From: Lepas anatifera
Taxonomy: Eukaryota > Arthropoda > Thecostraca > Lepadidae
Reading direction: 5' to 3'
Length of the DNA: 64,000 bases
Assembly: GCA_034440635.1 (NCBI GenBank)
Contig: JAOTON010001692.1
Span: forward strand, 101,013-165,012
The position numbers and the translations under genes were made by a program. Shown one piece after another: positions 10,598 to 21,270 of the stretch (the first letter of the stretch is position 1; each line of letters starts with the position of its first letter). Below the pieces are notes generated by a model, which was not told where the DNA came from, searched no databases, and saw only the letters and a list, made by a program, of their open reading frames with translations.

Positions 10598-10969
10598 CAG
10601 TGGCGGATCCAGGGGGGGCAAAAGGCAATTGCCCCCCAAACGGAAAAGCTCGGGGCAAAACTATGTTTTGCCCCCAAAGCGATCGGCCTCCTTTTTCCCT
10701 CGACTCCTTTTAGCTTGTAAGCAAAATTTTGGGGCTTCAACTCTCAACTTCAAACAAAATTGAGAAGTTCATGTAAATATTGGGGCTTGGATAGGAAAAA
10801 ATGTATCTTGAGCCCATGTTTTTGACCCTGTGACGTTTTTTTGCTTTTCGTCTCCAGTTCCCAAAATCCTACCGAAAAGGCATATTGTAGCGCAATTTTT
10901 ACTGCGCGACTTTTTTGCTTTTCGACTTTGGTTTGCCCCTCCAAAACCAACCGGCTAGATCCGCCACTG
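10598..10969 (+). mobile_element. hAT-type MITE, family H, copy 1, with exact 8-bp target duplication
   Basis: Termini are CAGTGGCGGATCCAG and its inverted partner CTAGATCCGCCACTG. The flanks are identical 8-mers CAAGCTAT at 10590-10597 and 10970-10977. An 8-bp target-site duplication with CAGTG termini is diagnostic of hAT transposons. The 372-bp interior has no transposase and contains runs such as GCAATTGCCCCCC, so it is non-autonomous. Exact duplications suggest fairly recent insertion. Confidence 0.85.
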
Positions 10970-11011
10970 CAAGCTATGGACCAGTTTGTCGAAGTTCCAG
11001 AAAGCAAAGTA

Positions 11012-11037
11012 AATCAATCAATCAATCAATCAATCAA
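11012..11037 (+). repeat. (AATC)n microsatellite
   Basis: About six and a half AATC units. The same tetramer forms the 3' tail of the LINE at 44916-44945, so this may be a LINE or SINE tail. Confidence 0.7.
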
Positions 11038-11635
11038 TTTTTTATTTCATTTTCCATATAGACAGGTGAAGAGAAGCAAAGGACATGAACAGCAGATAAG
11101 AAACATGAGAGAGGCAAGCAATAGTCATACAGTACAGCACAAGGTGAGTATGTTGTGATATTAGTATGTTATGAGATTAGGACAAATAGTAATGCTGGTC
11201 AGTAGAAATAACACAAAAACAAAGCAGAAAAACAAAAAAGAGAAGCAATACAAAATAAAATGAGCAGACAGATCATCCAAAACGTGCCTAACAAAACAAA
11301 TAAAATGACGGAAAAAACTAACCAATTATAATTATATGTTTGATTGAAGTTATGGGCCCACATATGTTTTTTTTGTCCATGTATGATGTATTATGATAGA
11401 ATGATTGATGAGACCCTATGCTTCACCATCAACCAAGCACCAGCCTAGCCCGACGCCGGACTCGCCTCAGTCGGCCGGCGTGTGACACGCGCAACACGCT
11501 ACACTCCAAACAGACAATGTGTTAAACGCGGGCCCGCCTCGGCTCTCGCTGGCTGCTGCGGTATGAGGTGCTTTTCTTGGCTGCTGTGATAAGCGGTGCT
11601 AGTGGGGCGGCTCACGACCAGGCAGGAGAGCTGCC

Positions 11636-12642
11636 TCAGAACTTGTCCACCAGCTGCAGTATCCTCTGTTGTTCTGCCAGCCGCTGCTCCGAGCTCTCCC
11701 CCTCGCCCAGGTTACCCGCGTACTCTCTCATGATGTTCCGGATCGTCTTGACGGAAGCGTTCCTGATGTTCAGCATCTGCATGACCCGCTGCTTGATGGA
11801 GGTGGGGCCGGCGGCGCAGACCTCCACGATGATGAAGTCGACCAGCTGGAGGGTGAAGAGGCCGCCCTCCAGTCGACGCACGTACACCCCGCCACGGGTC
11901 AGGTCCGGCTCCCGCTCCAGCACGGCGTCAGTGGCGTACACCTTATCCAGGTACTTGAAGTGCAGCTCCATTAGCCTGTCGACTCTCTCGCAGTCGTTCC
12001 CGGTGAATTTGGAGATGATCCGCTGCCGCAGCTGGCCACGACAGTGACGCAGAAGTTACCACACAGGATCGACACCACGTGTTCTTCGTGCTCTTCAACG
12101 CTGAGACCTTTCCGCTTGTGCTTGCGCGGAGTGTGCATAAACAGGGGGGAAGAGAGTGCGCAGGCCGAGGATCTCCACCAGCTTGTTGCAGTTGTCGGCA
12201 CCCGAGGGGCCGGAGGTGGCGTAGTTCAACACCTTTAACGCCCCGTTCCGCGATAGCTTCTTTTCTCTGAGCATGAGGTTCATCAGCTGGAGCCCACTCG
12301 CCCCTCAGGAAGCGCTCCTTGTTCTCCGCCACCAGCAGCACCGAGCAGAGCGCGTCGAACATGTTCTCCATGCACTCCTGCTCCTCCGAGGAGCTCGGGT
12401 CGTGGCGTTTGTAGTAGGCCAGCTGCTGCAGCAGGACGTCGATCCCCTCCAACTCCCCCAGCATCGTCCTGTTCTCCTCATGACTCTGCACCAGTACGGA
12501 CAGCATCTCGCTGGCGTACAGCTTGTTGACGTCGAAGGGCGCCTTCCTCTGCAGCCCGGTCAGCAGCCTCAGCAGGCCCTGCTGGGCGGCCGGCAGGCAG
12601 GCCGCCGGCCGCAGCTCCGTCACGTTTTCTACTATGGCCAGC
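11636..12642 (-). pseudogene. CTNNBL1: Beta-catenin-like protein 1 (CTNNBL1), intronless 3' portion with frameshifts
   Basis: CTNNBL1 is an armadillo-repeat protein of the Prp19/CDC5L spliceosome complex. On the minus strand the similarity starts near 12642 with LAIVENVTELRP and continues through LGELEGIDVLLQQL and MENMFDALCSVLLVAENKER. It then passes by other frames to LMNLMLREKKLSRNGALKVL, DNCNKLVEILGLRTLFP, EEHEEHVVSILCG and MELHFKYL, and ends IMREYAGNLGEGES...LVDKF, stop TGA at 11636-11638. This is roughly the C-terminal 60% of the family protein. Three single-base frame changes interrupt it: an extra base near 12288, an extra C in a run of six near 12150, and a shift near 12055. There are no introns in a region that spans many exons in vertebrates, and the 5' part is missing. 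A 5'-truncated retrocopy is most likely. Assembly indels in a real gene are the alternative, since the frames between shifts are clean. Confidence 0.8.
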
Positions 12643-12789
12643 GCAAAATCAACAAAAATGGTCTAAAAATGAGGAAACCACATTTTTCTTCACTTTGATG
12701 CGCTAGAAAAAGAAATATATCTTCTTTTCTACTAATTAAAGACGTCATCAACATAATAATTGTAATTATGTTGATGCCGTCCTTACATT

Positions 12790-13674
12790 CTCAGCCCCCA
12801 GTGCTCATGACCTCCAAAATGTCGTAAATCAGAATCTCCCCAAAGTCACGGATTGGCTATCTTGTAACCGTCTCACTGTCAATGCAAAGAAATCTGCTTA
12901 TCAATTATTTTCAAAATCATGTAATCATATAGATATAAGTATTTCGATCAACAATGAAAGGATAGCAAGACAACCAACTATTAAGTATTTAGGCATTACA
13001 ATCGATGAAAATTTCAAATGGGAACCACATATCAGGACTGTGGAAAACACTGTCGCCGCAACATCGGTTTCATTTCTCGTGTAAGTCACATCCTTAAACC
13101 CTGTCATCTCCTTCTTCTGTATAATTCCCTTGTCCAGTCGCACCTAACATACGGTCTAGAAGTATGGGGATCAACGTTCTCTTCCAGACTGCATCGATTA
13201 AACATCCTCCAGAAAAAAATAGTACGAATTATTGACCGTGCAGATCGTTTGGCCCCATCCACTCCGATCTTTAAAAAATACGATCTAATTAAATTCAATG
13301 ATCTTTGCAAGTTTGCCCAAATAAAAGTTCTCCACTCCTTCATAAATCAAACCCTTCCAGAACCAATAGCGTCAAAATTTGCCCTCTCTCCCCCTGTAAG
13401 GGAGAGAAGGGCAAGGCATACCAGACATTTTGATGTACCGTTCGCTGCATTTATTTACCGGAGGTTTACCCTGTTCCACTCAGCTCCCAGGCTGTGGAAC
13501 GAAACCGTAGCATCAAACATAAGAGATATTAATGACGTACCTCGCAACAAAGTATTCTTTAAGAAAGTAATCAAGAAAATTTTTCTAAGCCAGTATCAGA
13601 GGTGCAGAAAGTATACTGGCTGTCACAAACTCAATGCGACATATGCCTCCTCTGTCACACAAAGCTGGAAATGA
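12790..13674 (+). pseudogene. LINE reverse-transcriptase C-terminal part, frameshifted
   Basis: From 12793 the frame reads VTDWLSCNRLTVNAKKSAY and TIKYLGITIDENFKWEPHI, the thumb region typical of jockey/CR1/RTE-type LINEs. After a frameshift near 13058 it continues with NIGFISRVSHIL, LLLYNSLVQSHLTYGLEVWG, LNILQKKIVRIID and a Trp-rich end (SAPRLWNETV) to the stop at 13674. The YxDD core and everything upstream are missing, so this is a 5'-truncated copy. Confidence 0.8.
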
Positions 13675-14416
13675 TAATTTTATACTTGAATACTATTTCC
13701 AATATGCTGAATGTCATCTACCTGTCTCTTACTTTTTGCAACTGACAAGGTTCAAGCACCAAGCCATTACCGCATGAAAGTATTAAACTGTGTTTTCATT
13801 TTTAGATCATGTTTATGTTTTGGAAGGAAAATTTCCAATTATGGATCATTGTTTTCAGTGCTGGGATCATAACTATTATTGGCAACTCTGACTGCAGTTT
13901 CCCCCCAATGACATGCATTTCCCTTTTTGAAGAAGTTTCCATTTTTGGAAGGAGTGTTTCCAATTATGGTACATTTCCCCATGATTAAATGTGGCAATTA
14001 TGAAAATTATTATTGGAAACTAATCTATAAATGGGAGCGTACACCTACACACAATTGGGAACCCTGATCACAGCTTCCCCCCCACCCCCCACTGAACTTC
14101 CATCTCACATATCAACAAAAGGGACAAAAATGTCAATGTCAACATAGGATTTGGATCTACCTAAAATGTGTTGGTAAAGTGGACCTTAGGTAGCATTTTT
14201 ATAGCCAGATCAAATGCTTAAAATTTCCCCCAACACCTGATTATCACCTGCCTGGTCGTTCCTTCTTGCAGTAAAAACTCTGAGGCAACTACCCTGCATA
14301 GATGTAAAATTATGTCTATTGGCCTAATAGGTACAGAGGTATTGGAAATCTCATACCAAAGAAAGATCCAGTGTATAAGTCAAAATCCTGCTTTAACTCC
14401 AGGCAGTTCAGGTCCT

Positions 14417-14453
14417 GTGTGTTGCTTACTACCACTGGTAGTAAGCAACACAC
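14417..14453. repeat. Perfect 18-bp inverted repeat with 1-nt spacer
   Basis: GTGTGTTGCTTACTACCA is followed by one C and then its exact reverse complement. The arms match no TE end that I see in this window. Confidence 0.8.
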
Positions 14454-14517
14454 CCCCAACCAGCGTTTTTCAAAGTCTCTTTCTTTCTGAGATTTTCTGT
14501 GATTTTCTGAGATGAGA

Positions 14518-14583
14518 AGGGGGTCTACTAGGCCCCCCTCTAGTGCACGTTAGTGCCAGGCCCCTCTCCAGTGTGTGTTTTAA
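14518..14583 (+). mobile_element. Right end of a TTAA-type element (fragment)
   Basis: GGGGGTCTACTAGGCCCCCC is followed by TCTAGTGCACGTTAGTGCC and CCCTCTCCAGTGTGTGTTTTAA. This is the duplicated-terminus layout seen at 6150-6217 and in family A, ending in TTAA. The rest of the element is not identifiable. Confidence 0.4.
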
Positions 14584-15459
14584 CACTTTGTGGAGGACTG
14601 CCTGCACTTATCTCAGATATACCTAATAAATATGCCCTCAACAGAAGTAGCTTCCCACTTGTTCAAATTTTTTGGCAGGCTCTACATCACACAAACATTG
14701 CGAACTTGTGTTGTCGCTGTTGCGTAGTTTAGGTAGAATTGCTGCCCAGCTATGTTTATTTCTTTCACTCATTTAGTACTTTTCCTAGTAGCTTTTAGGC
14801 GTACTTGATACCAAATTCAAAGAAATAGGGACCGCTAAATCGAAGATACTCAAACTTTAAATATTATTTAACCTGACAAAATGGACAGAAAAGTACTTGA
14901 TAACGTATCTGCGTTATCTTTAATGCATTAAATATGCCCACAATCATGTATTTCTCGAAAAAATTGACTGTCACATTTCGGGCATCTAGGCGGCAACTTT
15001 CTGGCAACTACTAACAATCGGCGCCATTGGGCTGCATGTTAAAATCTGACAACTGTGACAGCGGTTTCCGGGTTTTCTGCAGCGGGGGTCTCTCGTTTTA
15101 GTAGAAACTGAACACAGTACCAATATTGTATCACTGATGGTACGCTGTGCAATTGAAGAACAGAGTTGCTAAATTAAAATATTCGCTACACGCTTCATTC
15201 TGTATTTCGAAAATGTGTGGTTTGATTTTGAACCATACTGTCACGATCGCTATTTTGTCACACTTATGCACCTCAACTATCATAAATGTGTCACAAACTC
15301 CAGTAGCCGAGTTGGCAAGTTTCTGCACCTCTGGCCAGTATTGAGGCAAACCTTTGTCACTCAGCAATTCTAGATAACATCAAAATTTCACTCACTAGCC
15401 TTGTTCGTAGTGTCTCGACAGGCTACAAGTTTTGTCACTAACTTACCTGTCTTCAGCAT

Positions 15460-15578
15460 ATCTCTCTCTCTCTCTCCTCCTCCTCCTCCTCCTCCTCCTC
15501 CTCCTCCTCCTCCTCCTCCTCCTCCTCCTCCTCCTCCTCCTCCTCCTCCTCCTCCTCCTCCTCCTCCTCCTCCTCCTC
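15460..15578 (+). repeat. (TC)n then (CTC)n microsatellite
   Basis: About 8 TC units followed by about 34 CTC/TCC triplets without interruption. The poly-Pro, poly-Leu and poly-Arg ORFs across it (15401-15839) are artefacts of the repeat. Confidence 0.98.
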
Positions 15579-16377
15579 ACTTTCCTTCCCATCTGCTTCC
15601 CACTTTCCCCGCTCTCTATCACTCTCTCCTTAACCACCTTGGATGCCACAGTCATCGTGTGGTTGTGCGTATTTTGTTTTGCTCTTTGTCTTTTGTCCTG
15701 CACAAGGGATAGATATGTCTATGCGTCTTGTTTTAGCACAGGTGGTCCGCATGTCGGTTTTCATCCATGTGTGCTGTGGGAGAGTACCTCATGCGCCATG
15801 AACGCTTGGAGTTTTGTGTGCACTCACTGGTGTTACTAGTCTTATCAGTGCACATATGTACTGGTGATCACATGAAATGACATACTCACCATTTCGGGAT
15901 AAGGGGTGGGAGTCTGTGCACCGGTTGGAATGGCTCGCTGAGTGTCAAATCGTCTCTCACATCCATGGTTAGCAGGGGGCGACGTCAGGTTTCCCAAGCC
16001 TTCCCGTTTCATGCCGACCCTTCCAACACCATTGGTTTAAACACTGCCTGCAAAAATATGTCATCTATCTAAGCCTTCCAGCTTCCTGCGGCCTCTCGCC
16101 CCTGTCCGGGTGATTCCCGTCGCCCCTCCTTCAGCCCGCCAGATTGTCGGCGCCGGTGTGTTGGGGGAGCGGGGGTGCGCTGGCGGGGACTCGGCCATAC
16201 CCCGGGAGAGTTCCCCATGGAGCTTCGTTGCCTAACTCTTGTGCGCCGTGGCTGTCTCCCAGATCTGCGTCGGTTGAGCCGAGAGGGGAACGACTTCCTG
16301 GAGCTTGGTCTCCAAGGAGCGTTGGTGGAGCAGCTGGTGCGGCGCCAGCCTCTTCATGCCCTCCTCAGGCCTTCTCT

Positions 16378-17175
16378 CGCGTGGACGCGCGACTGAACTA
16401 CCGGCGTCCCCCTACCGGCCGCCTGACCGGCGTGCCGGGGGGGCGGCGATGGGGCGCCCGGCCGCTGCAGGATCACATGCCGCGGCGCCCGATGGTCGAC
16501 CGGCCTACCCTCGAGTCGTGGGCCAAACGGCGCGGACTCACCGGCGACTTCAATCGGCTCGGGCGGCTGTTTGAGCATCAACGGCCGAGCATGCTGGCGT
16601 CCTCCCAGCGACCCCCGACCAACGTACCAGTGCGCGCACGTACCAACGTACCAACGCGGCAGTGCGGCGCTCGGGCGGACTCCCGCCTGCAGGACCATAA
16701 GCCGCAGCACCCGCTTTTGACCGGCCTATCTTCGAGTTGCAAAGCGCCCCGCCACACGAGCCCGCCTGTCGGACACATCCGGCGCACGGCCTTGTGGGTC
16801 GTGGGCCGGGTAAGTCGTAGGCCCTGCGGAGCGGCCTCACCTGTGACCTCGATCAGCTCGAGCGGCTGTATGAGCATCGTGTGGCATCATCCGGCCTCAT
16901 CCGGGTAAACTACCCACCTACCTGACCCGGCGCGCCGGCCTGTTCAAGCCCCTGTGGACTTCCGTCGCGTGGACGCGACTCAGAATTACTGTTACCGGCG
17001 TCCCCCCAACAACCGCCGACCAGAGTACCAGAGGGCGGTAGTACGGCGACCGGGCGGTCGCCCGCCTGTAGGACCATATGCAGCAGCACCCGCTGGTCGT
17101 TCGGCCTACCTTCGAGTCGCGGGTCAAACGGCGCAGCATCACCGACAACCTCGGCCGGTTTCCGCGCCTACATCT
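16378..17175 (+). repeat. Diverged repeated modules in a GC-rich block
   Basis: CGCGTGGACGCG followed by ACTACCGGCGTCCCCC occurs at 16378 and, slightly altered, at 16967, a spacing of about 589 bp. Within this are three related modules at about 16447-16583, 16669-16881 and 17043-17173. Each contains CTGCAGGA(C/T)CA(T/C)A-like and CGGCCTA(C/T)C(C/T)TCGAGT-like segments. Module 1 translates to DRPTLESWAKRRGLTGDF and NRLGRLFEHQ. A related LTCDLDQLERLYEH is readable in module 2, and a weaker form in module 3. Module 2 has an insertion of about 60 bp. It may be a repeated protein-coding domain that has decayed, or a GC-rich repeat. No known family recognised. Confidence 0.5.
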
Positions 17176-17307
17176 ACAACGGTGCTGGACGCCTCCGTCA
17201 GCGGCACCAACACTGAGACCGGCGCGACCGGGGATATCCCCGGCATCTCTGACGTCGAGGCGGATGGCGGGGTGCCGGACTTTGCCGTGGGCCGGAAGAC
17301 TGAGGAC

Positions 17308-17457
17308 GGTGAGGGGAGGCTGGCGTCAATGGTGCCGGCGATGAGGCTGACGTCTCTGATCCGGACGGCTGTCCGTCTGCTCCTGCCCGGTGAATTGGCC
17401 AAGCACGCCGTGTCTGAGGGCACCAAGGCCGTCACCAAGTACACCAGCAGCAAGTAA
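17308..17457 (+). pseudogene. Histone H2B C-terminal segment joined to unrelated upstream ORF
   Basis: The last 33 codons before TAA read [20 protein letters not shown] and [12 protein letters not shown], essentially the invariant C-terminal helix of histone H2B. The homology weakly extends upstream ([15 protein letters not shown] against the family's SRLAHYNKR...ITSRE). The rest of H2B (histone-fold helices 1 and 2) is absent. The open frame runs back to 16954 through acidic, Gly-rich sequence unlike a histone. No canonical histone 3' stem-loop (GGCYCTTTTCAGRGCC type) is visible after the stop. It is either a truncated H2B pseudogene or a last exon of a chimeric H2B-like protein. Confidence 0.7.
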
Positions 17458-18190
17458 ATTCTCATGGGTGCAGTGTTTGGTCTCGCGTTCGTCGGTGATG
17501 CTGCTTCATTTTCATCAATCATTTCTCCTCATGCTCATCGGCGCCGGCGACTGACGGGACACCCGCGTCGCAACCAAAACTGACCGAGGCGTCGCGCGTT
17601 CCGCCGGGGGCGGCGTGGTGAATAGATCGTCCGTGACTGTGTTGAGGAAGGGGCGCTGCTCCCCTGGGCGGTGTTCGCCCACTGTGAGGCCGCCTCTATG
17701 TTTATTGGTTTTGCTCCCGTTTTAACTGTGTTTAGTTTGTCCCGGTCATACGTTCATCATCATCCTGATTTATTTTCCACGCACCCGGCCGTTAGACGTC
17801 TGCCGGGCTCCGAGCCCGTGCCCGTCTGGGCGTAATTTAGAGCGCTCGCGCCGTTGGCGGTCGCGGGTTCGGGGCTCGGCGCCTTCGTTTATAAATTTTA
17901 TTTGTCCACCTCAGCCGGCCGGGGCGAGTTCTTAGGGTCTCTGTATGTTTCATGTACCGCCGTAGTGTCAATATACGTGTATGGTTGTAATAGTCAGTAA
18001 AATCCCAAACTTTGATTTAGCTCGATCGTAGACTCGCTGTGACCTCCTCGCCCATGTAACGTCACTCGGAGGCAGAGGAATCCCTCTTGAACGTACCTAT
18101 TAGTAAAGATATCTTGGTGGTGGTGCGGGTGAAGGGGGAGGGAGAGAATAAATAATAATACATTATGAATAATGAATGATAGCAATTAAC
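17458..18190. other. GC-rich non-coding DNA after the H2B segment
   Basis: GC-rich until about 17960 (CGGGCTCCGAGCCCG can form a short hairpin near 17805), then AT-rich. No gene, tRNA or histone stem-loop that I can support. Confidence 0.4.
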
Positions 18191-18193
18191 ACA

Positions 18194-18420
18194 ACCCGGG
18201 CCCCGTTTCATAAAAGTTGTAGAAATGCGGCGTGTTTTACACCACATTCGCCTGCAAAGTTACGCCGTACTCAAAATCACGTTTCACAAAGAGCGGTGAT
18301 ATTCACGCGAAAGCGGCGTAGATGTCAAATGCAGAATGCAGCGTGAATTACGCCCAATTCCAGAATGGAATTACCCCTTTCAAATATGGCGTGTAACTGC
18401 TTTATTAACATGAAAAATCG
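18194..18420 (+). repeat. Dispersed repeat K, copy 1 (GGGCCCCGTTTCATAAA end)
   Basis: Starts GGGCCCCGTTTCATAAAAG and contains several GCGTRA/TTACGC-like motifs. The second copy at 30736-30998 ends with the complement, CTTTATGAAACAGGGCCC. Likely a MITE or other short element; no ORF. Confidence 0.5.
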
Positions 18421-19514
18421 CATATTTGTTTTTCAATAAATTATTTGAATGAAAATTATTGTACTTATTTGCTCTTATTCGATTTTTAAGTTTCTAATGC
18501 ACTTTTACAAGTACTGCGGTGGAAGATATACTATCAGCTGACACAATAAAAATACGACGGATTTGTTTTTGGCCGTACCTCATTGTTTTAGGTAGTTACT
18601 CAAGAGGGCTCTAAAAAGGTTATTGTATTGTTGTGCGAGTCACGGTTCCTATAGATACGGTTCGGACATGACAGCCAGCTGACTGCCTGACTTGGCAGCA
18701 TTTGAGGATATGGTAGCATTCTGGAGGGTTCTGGCAGCATATGGTAGCATTCAGCCTTCTGATTGGTTGAGCAGTCTGGCATTCTACTCGAAGCGGGCAT
18801 CTAGAGGATTATAGCACATATTTGAACAAGTTATTCGTTATTATAAACCTAAAAAATAACACTAAAATTGGTTTTAAAAGAAAGAACGGAGTTTATTCTC
18901 TATGGATCGGCAAAAAAATTGAGCTTAAACGTCATGGTTTGGTCAAAATCACGCGTCCAGCAAACCCTTACAAATTCTCCCATTGACATTACGTGTTAAA
19001 ATTTTCGAAAAAATACCTCTAAGAACCACGTTCTGGAGGTGAAAACCCCCTATCTTTTGATGGTTTCCTGACGGTTTTTCATAGTAAACCAGAGGTCTAA
19101 ATGATTTCCCTGCAGAGGATGTCTGGTAATTTGTGTTTTATGGAATTTTTTCTGAGAATCATTGTTGTTACAAAACAACAACGGCGTTGTGTTATAATGT
19201 GGTGCTTGTCCAGCAGCCAACGGGCCAAATGCAAGAAACTATTATGTTATTATCTCTTTCTTGTCTTTGTTTCGTCATTATGTTTCGATATTCTGGATTA
19301 GATACTCGTTTTTTACTGTTTTATTATTCTGATGGGCTATCAAAGTCGTGAACAGTGGGGAAGATCCAGCGTGCAAAGTATGGCACTTTCGACGACATCT
19401 CGTTGGTGCGAGTGCCCTTGGAGACAGGAGCGAGTGGTGCGAATTTTATCAACCTGGTGCGAATTTGTGAGACTGTTTCGAGGGGGTGACACTGGAAACA
19501 AAACAAATAATGGC

Positions 19515-20713
19515 TAAGTCTTTTTTATCTTTTTACCTCTCTTTTTGATTTTCGTGAATAACATTGCTGCCAACCTATCTTGCCGTTACAAAGTATTTGC
19601 TGATGACCTCAAGATATACATGAAAATAGACCGGGACAAAGACAACACTATTCACGGCCAGACAACTGTTCAAAGAGACATTAACACGCTTCATGCCACC
19701 TCTCGCTCTTGGGGCTTATTTATGAATCAGAAAAAGTGCACTATTGTTAGATTTAAGAAAAATATTCTCTCATTACCTGTCCCACATTACCATATTGACC
19801 AAGTTCCGATCCAAGCTGTGAACTCCCACTCTGACTTGGGAGTGACGGTTGACTCCTCCCTGAAGTTCCATGTACATATCTCAAACACAGCCCGCAAAGC
19901 CTCTGCCTTGGCTCAAAACATATTAAAAACCACTGTGTGTAGATCCCCTGACTTCATGATGCCTCTCTTTAGCGCTCATATCCGGCCAATTATGGAATAT
20001 TGTTCTTGTGTGTGGCACACAGGGTACTCTGGGGACCTGCGAGTCCTAGAATCTGTACAGCGTCTTTGGACTAAAAGGGTGGTCGGATTAGCCAACCTCG
20101 ATTATAGATCTCGACTGAAAGCCCTAAACCAGTACTCTGTCCAGGGAAGGCTGCTACGTGCAGATCTGATCCAGTGTTGGAGGATATTTCACGGGAAGTG
20201 TGCTATCGAACCTGCCGATATATTTGAGCTCCCTGATTACGCAGGCTTAAGAGGGCACAGATACAAAATTCAACACTCCCGTGTGCGCACAGACTTGAGA
20301 AAGCGTTCATTTGGTATCCGTTGTGCTACTGTATGGAATAGCCTTCCGGATCATGTAGTATCCGAAAACGATCAAAAGTCTTTCAAGGCCAAGCTGGCGT
20401 CTGCACTGGGCGAGTCACTCTATAACTTCCCTCCATGATATGGATGCTACACTTTTGAGAGACACGAAGCATGTGTACTAGTCCTACCTGTCAATCTGTT
20501 GTCTGTCAATGTGTGGGCGCAAAATTCCAGTCAGAGCATGTTGCTCATGACATGGAGCGTCTTATGTTATCCGGGTTTTCTCTCTGATCCTGAAAGCCTT
20601 TCTGACAACCCTAGCCAAGCAGGGAACCTCATAAGGTGAGTGAATAAGGTGAGTAAATGGGTATAAAGACATAGGAGGGGGCCTTATAAAAAGTCCTCAA
20701 CTAACTAACTAAT
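19515..20713 (+). pseudogene. 5'-truncated LINE: reverse transcriptase from the YxDD motif to the 3' tail
   Basis: The open frame (to the stop at 20436-20438) begins with LPLFLIFVNNIAANL and the catalytic motif FADDLKIYMKI. It continues with SWGLFMNQKKCTIVRF, SDLGVTVDSSLKFHVHIS, HIRPIMEYCSCVWH and RVLESVQRLWTKRVVGL, and ends with VWNSLPDHVV. This is the palm/thumb and C-terminal part of a jockey/CR1-like LINE. About 270 bp of 3' UTR follow, ending in (AACT)n at 20699-20712. All upstream parts (endonuclease, fingers) are missing. The 298 codons are free of stops, so it is a fairly young truncated copy. Confidence 0.85.
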
Positions 20714-21196
20714 AAGAAAGGCAGCATTGCATCGTGTGGGTAGGAATGAGTATGTTTTTCTCCCTGGTATATGGCAGATTGGTGTGAATTTTTGGTGGCT
20801 GGCAGTGCGAGAATTTTAGATGGCTGGTGTGACTCGTCTGGCCTGCTGCCATACTTTGCAGACTGGGGTAAAATAATGTTGATGTTTTGTACATTCCCAG
20901 GGGTGGGAAGGTTTGATGTGAATTGAAACCATTCACATATATTAATACTAAAAAGGCAGCACAAAAATCATTCAGGTACCCAAAAATTTCAACCAGTTCC
21001 AGGGATTGTAGTTACTCTGTGTAGCTGCTGTACTTGGTCTGGGTTGTTGCTATGCTTTGCAGACTGGTGTGGTGAGAGGTCGAGATGCTCTTTCAACCTT
21101 CTAACCCGGTCCCCTGGCCTTCTTTAACCCATAATTATTATTTTGCAGAATAAGAGTAATGCCTTTTTGTTTTTTTCTCAAATGTTCTCATCACAG
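20714..21196. other. Non-coding intergenic or intronic DNA
   Basis: No supported feature. Imperfect local repeats around TGGCTGGTGTG/TTTGCAGACTGG occur at 20800-20870 and 21050-21070. Confidence 0.4.
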
Positions 21197-21270
21197 GTGT
21201 AGAAACTGCTTCAAGTTTTTCTCTTTTCCGAGAGATGCCAAGCAAAAAGGAAGTGGCTGAAGAGCATTAG
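21197..21270 (+). pseudogene. THAP zinc-finger exon fragment
   Basis: Flanked by an acceptor (CATCACAG, AG at 21195-21196) and a strong donor (GTAAGT from 21271). One frame reads CRNCFKFFSFPRDA and another KRKWLKSIR. Together they match the core of a THAP domain (FPkD...rkkWlkai), with a frame change near the AAGCAAAAAGG run. It probably belongs with the transposase-like exon downstream, as in THAP9/P elements. Confidence 0.45.

Noticed and set aside
11568..12698. Several plus-strand ORFs of 60-159 aa
   Set aside because: Antisense to the CTNNBL1-like sequence.
15401..15839. Long poly-Pro, poly-Leu and poly-Arg ORFs
   Set aside because: Direct translation of the (CTC)n microsatellite in different frames.
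16144..16908. 254-aa plus-strand ORF
   Set aside because: GC-rich DNA is open in many frames here, and the repeated modules change frame relative to it, so I list the modules rather than a gene.
17820..17890. Possible tRNA-like B box (GCGGGTTCGGGGCTC)
   Set aside because: No matching A box or cloverleaf could be folded around it.
17458..17960. Histone 3' stem-loop after the H2B tail
   Set aside because: Searched by eye for the GGCYCTTTTCAGRGCC type; only an unrelated GC-rich hairpin near 17805 was found.
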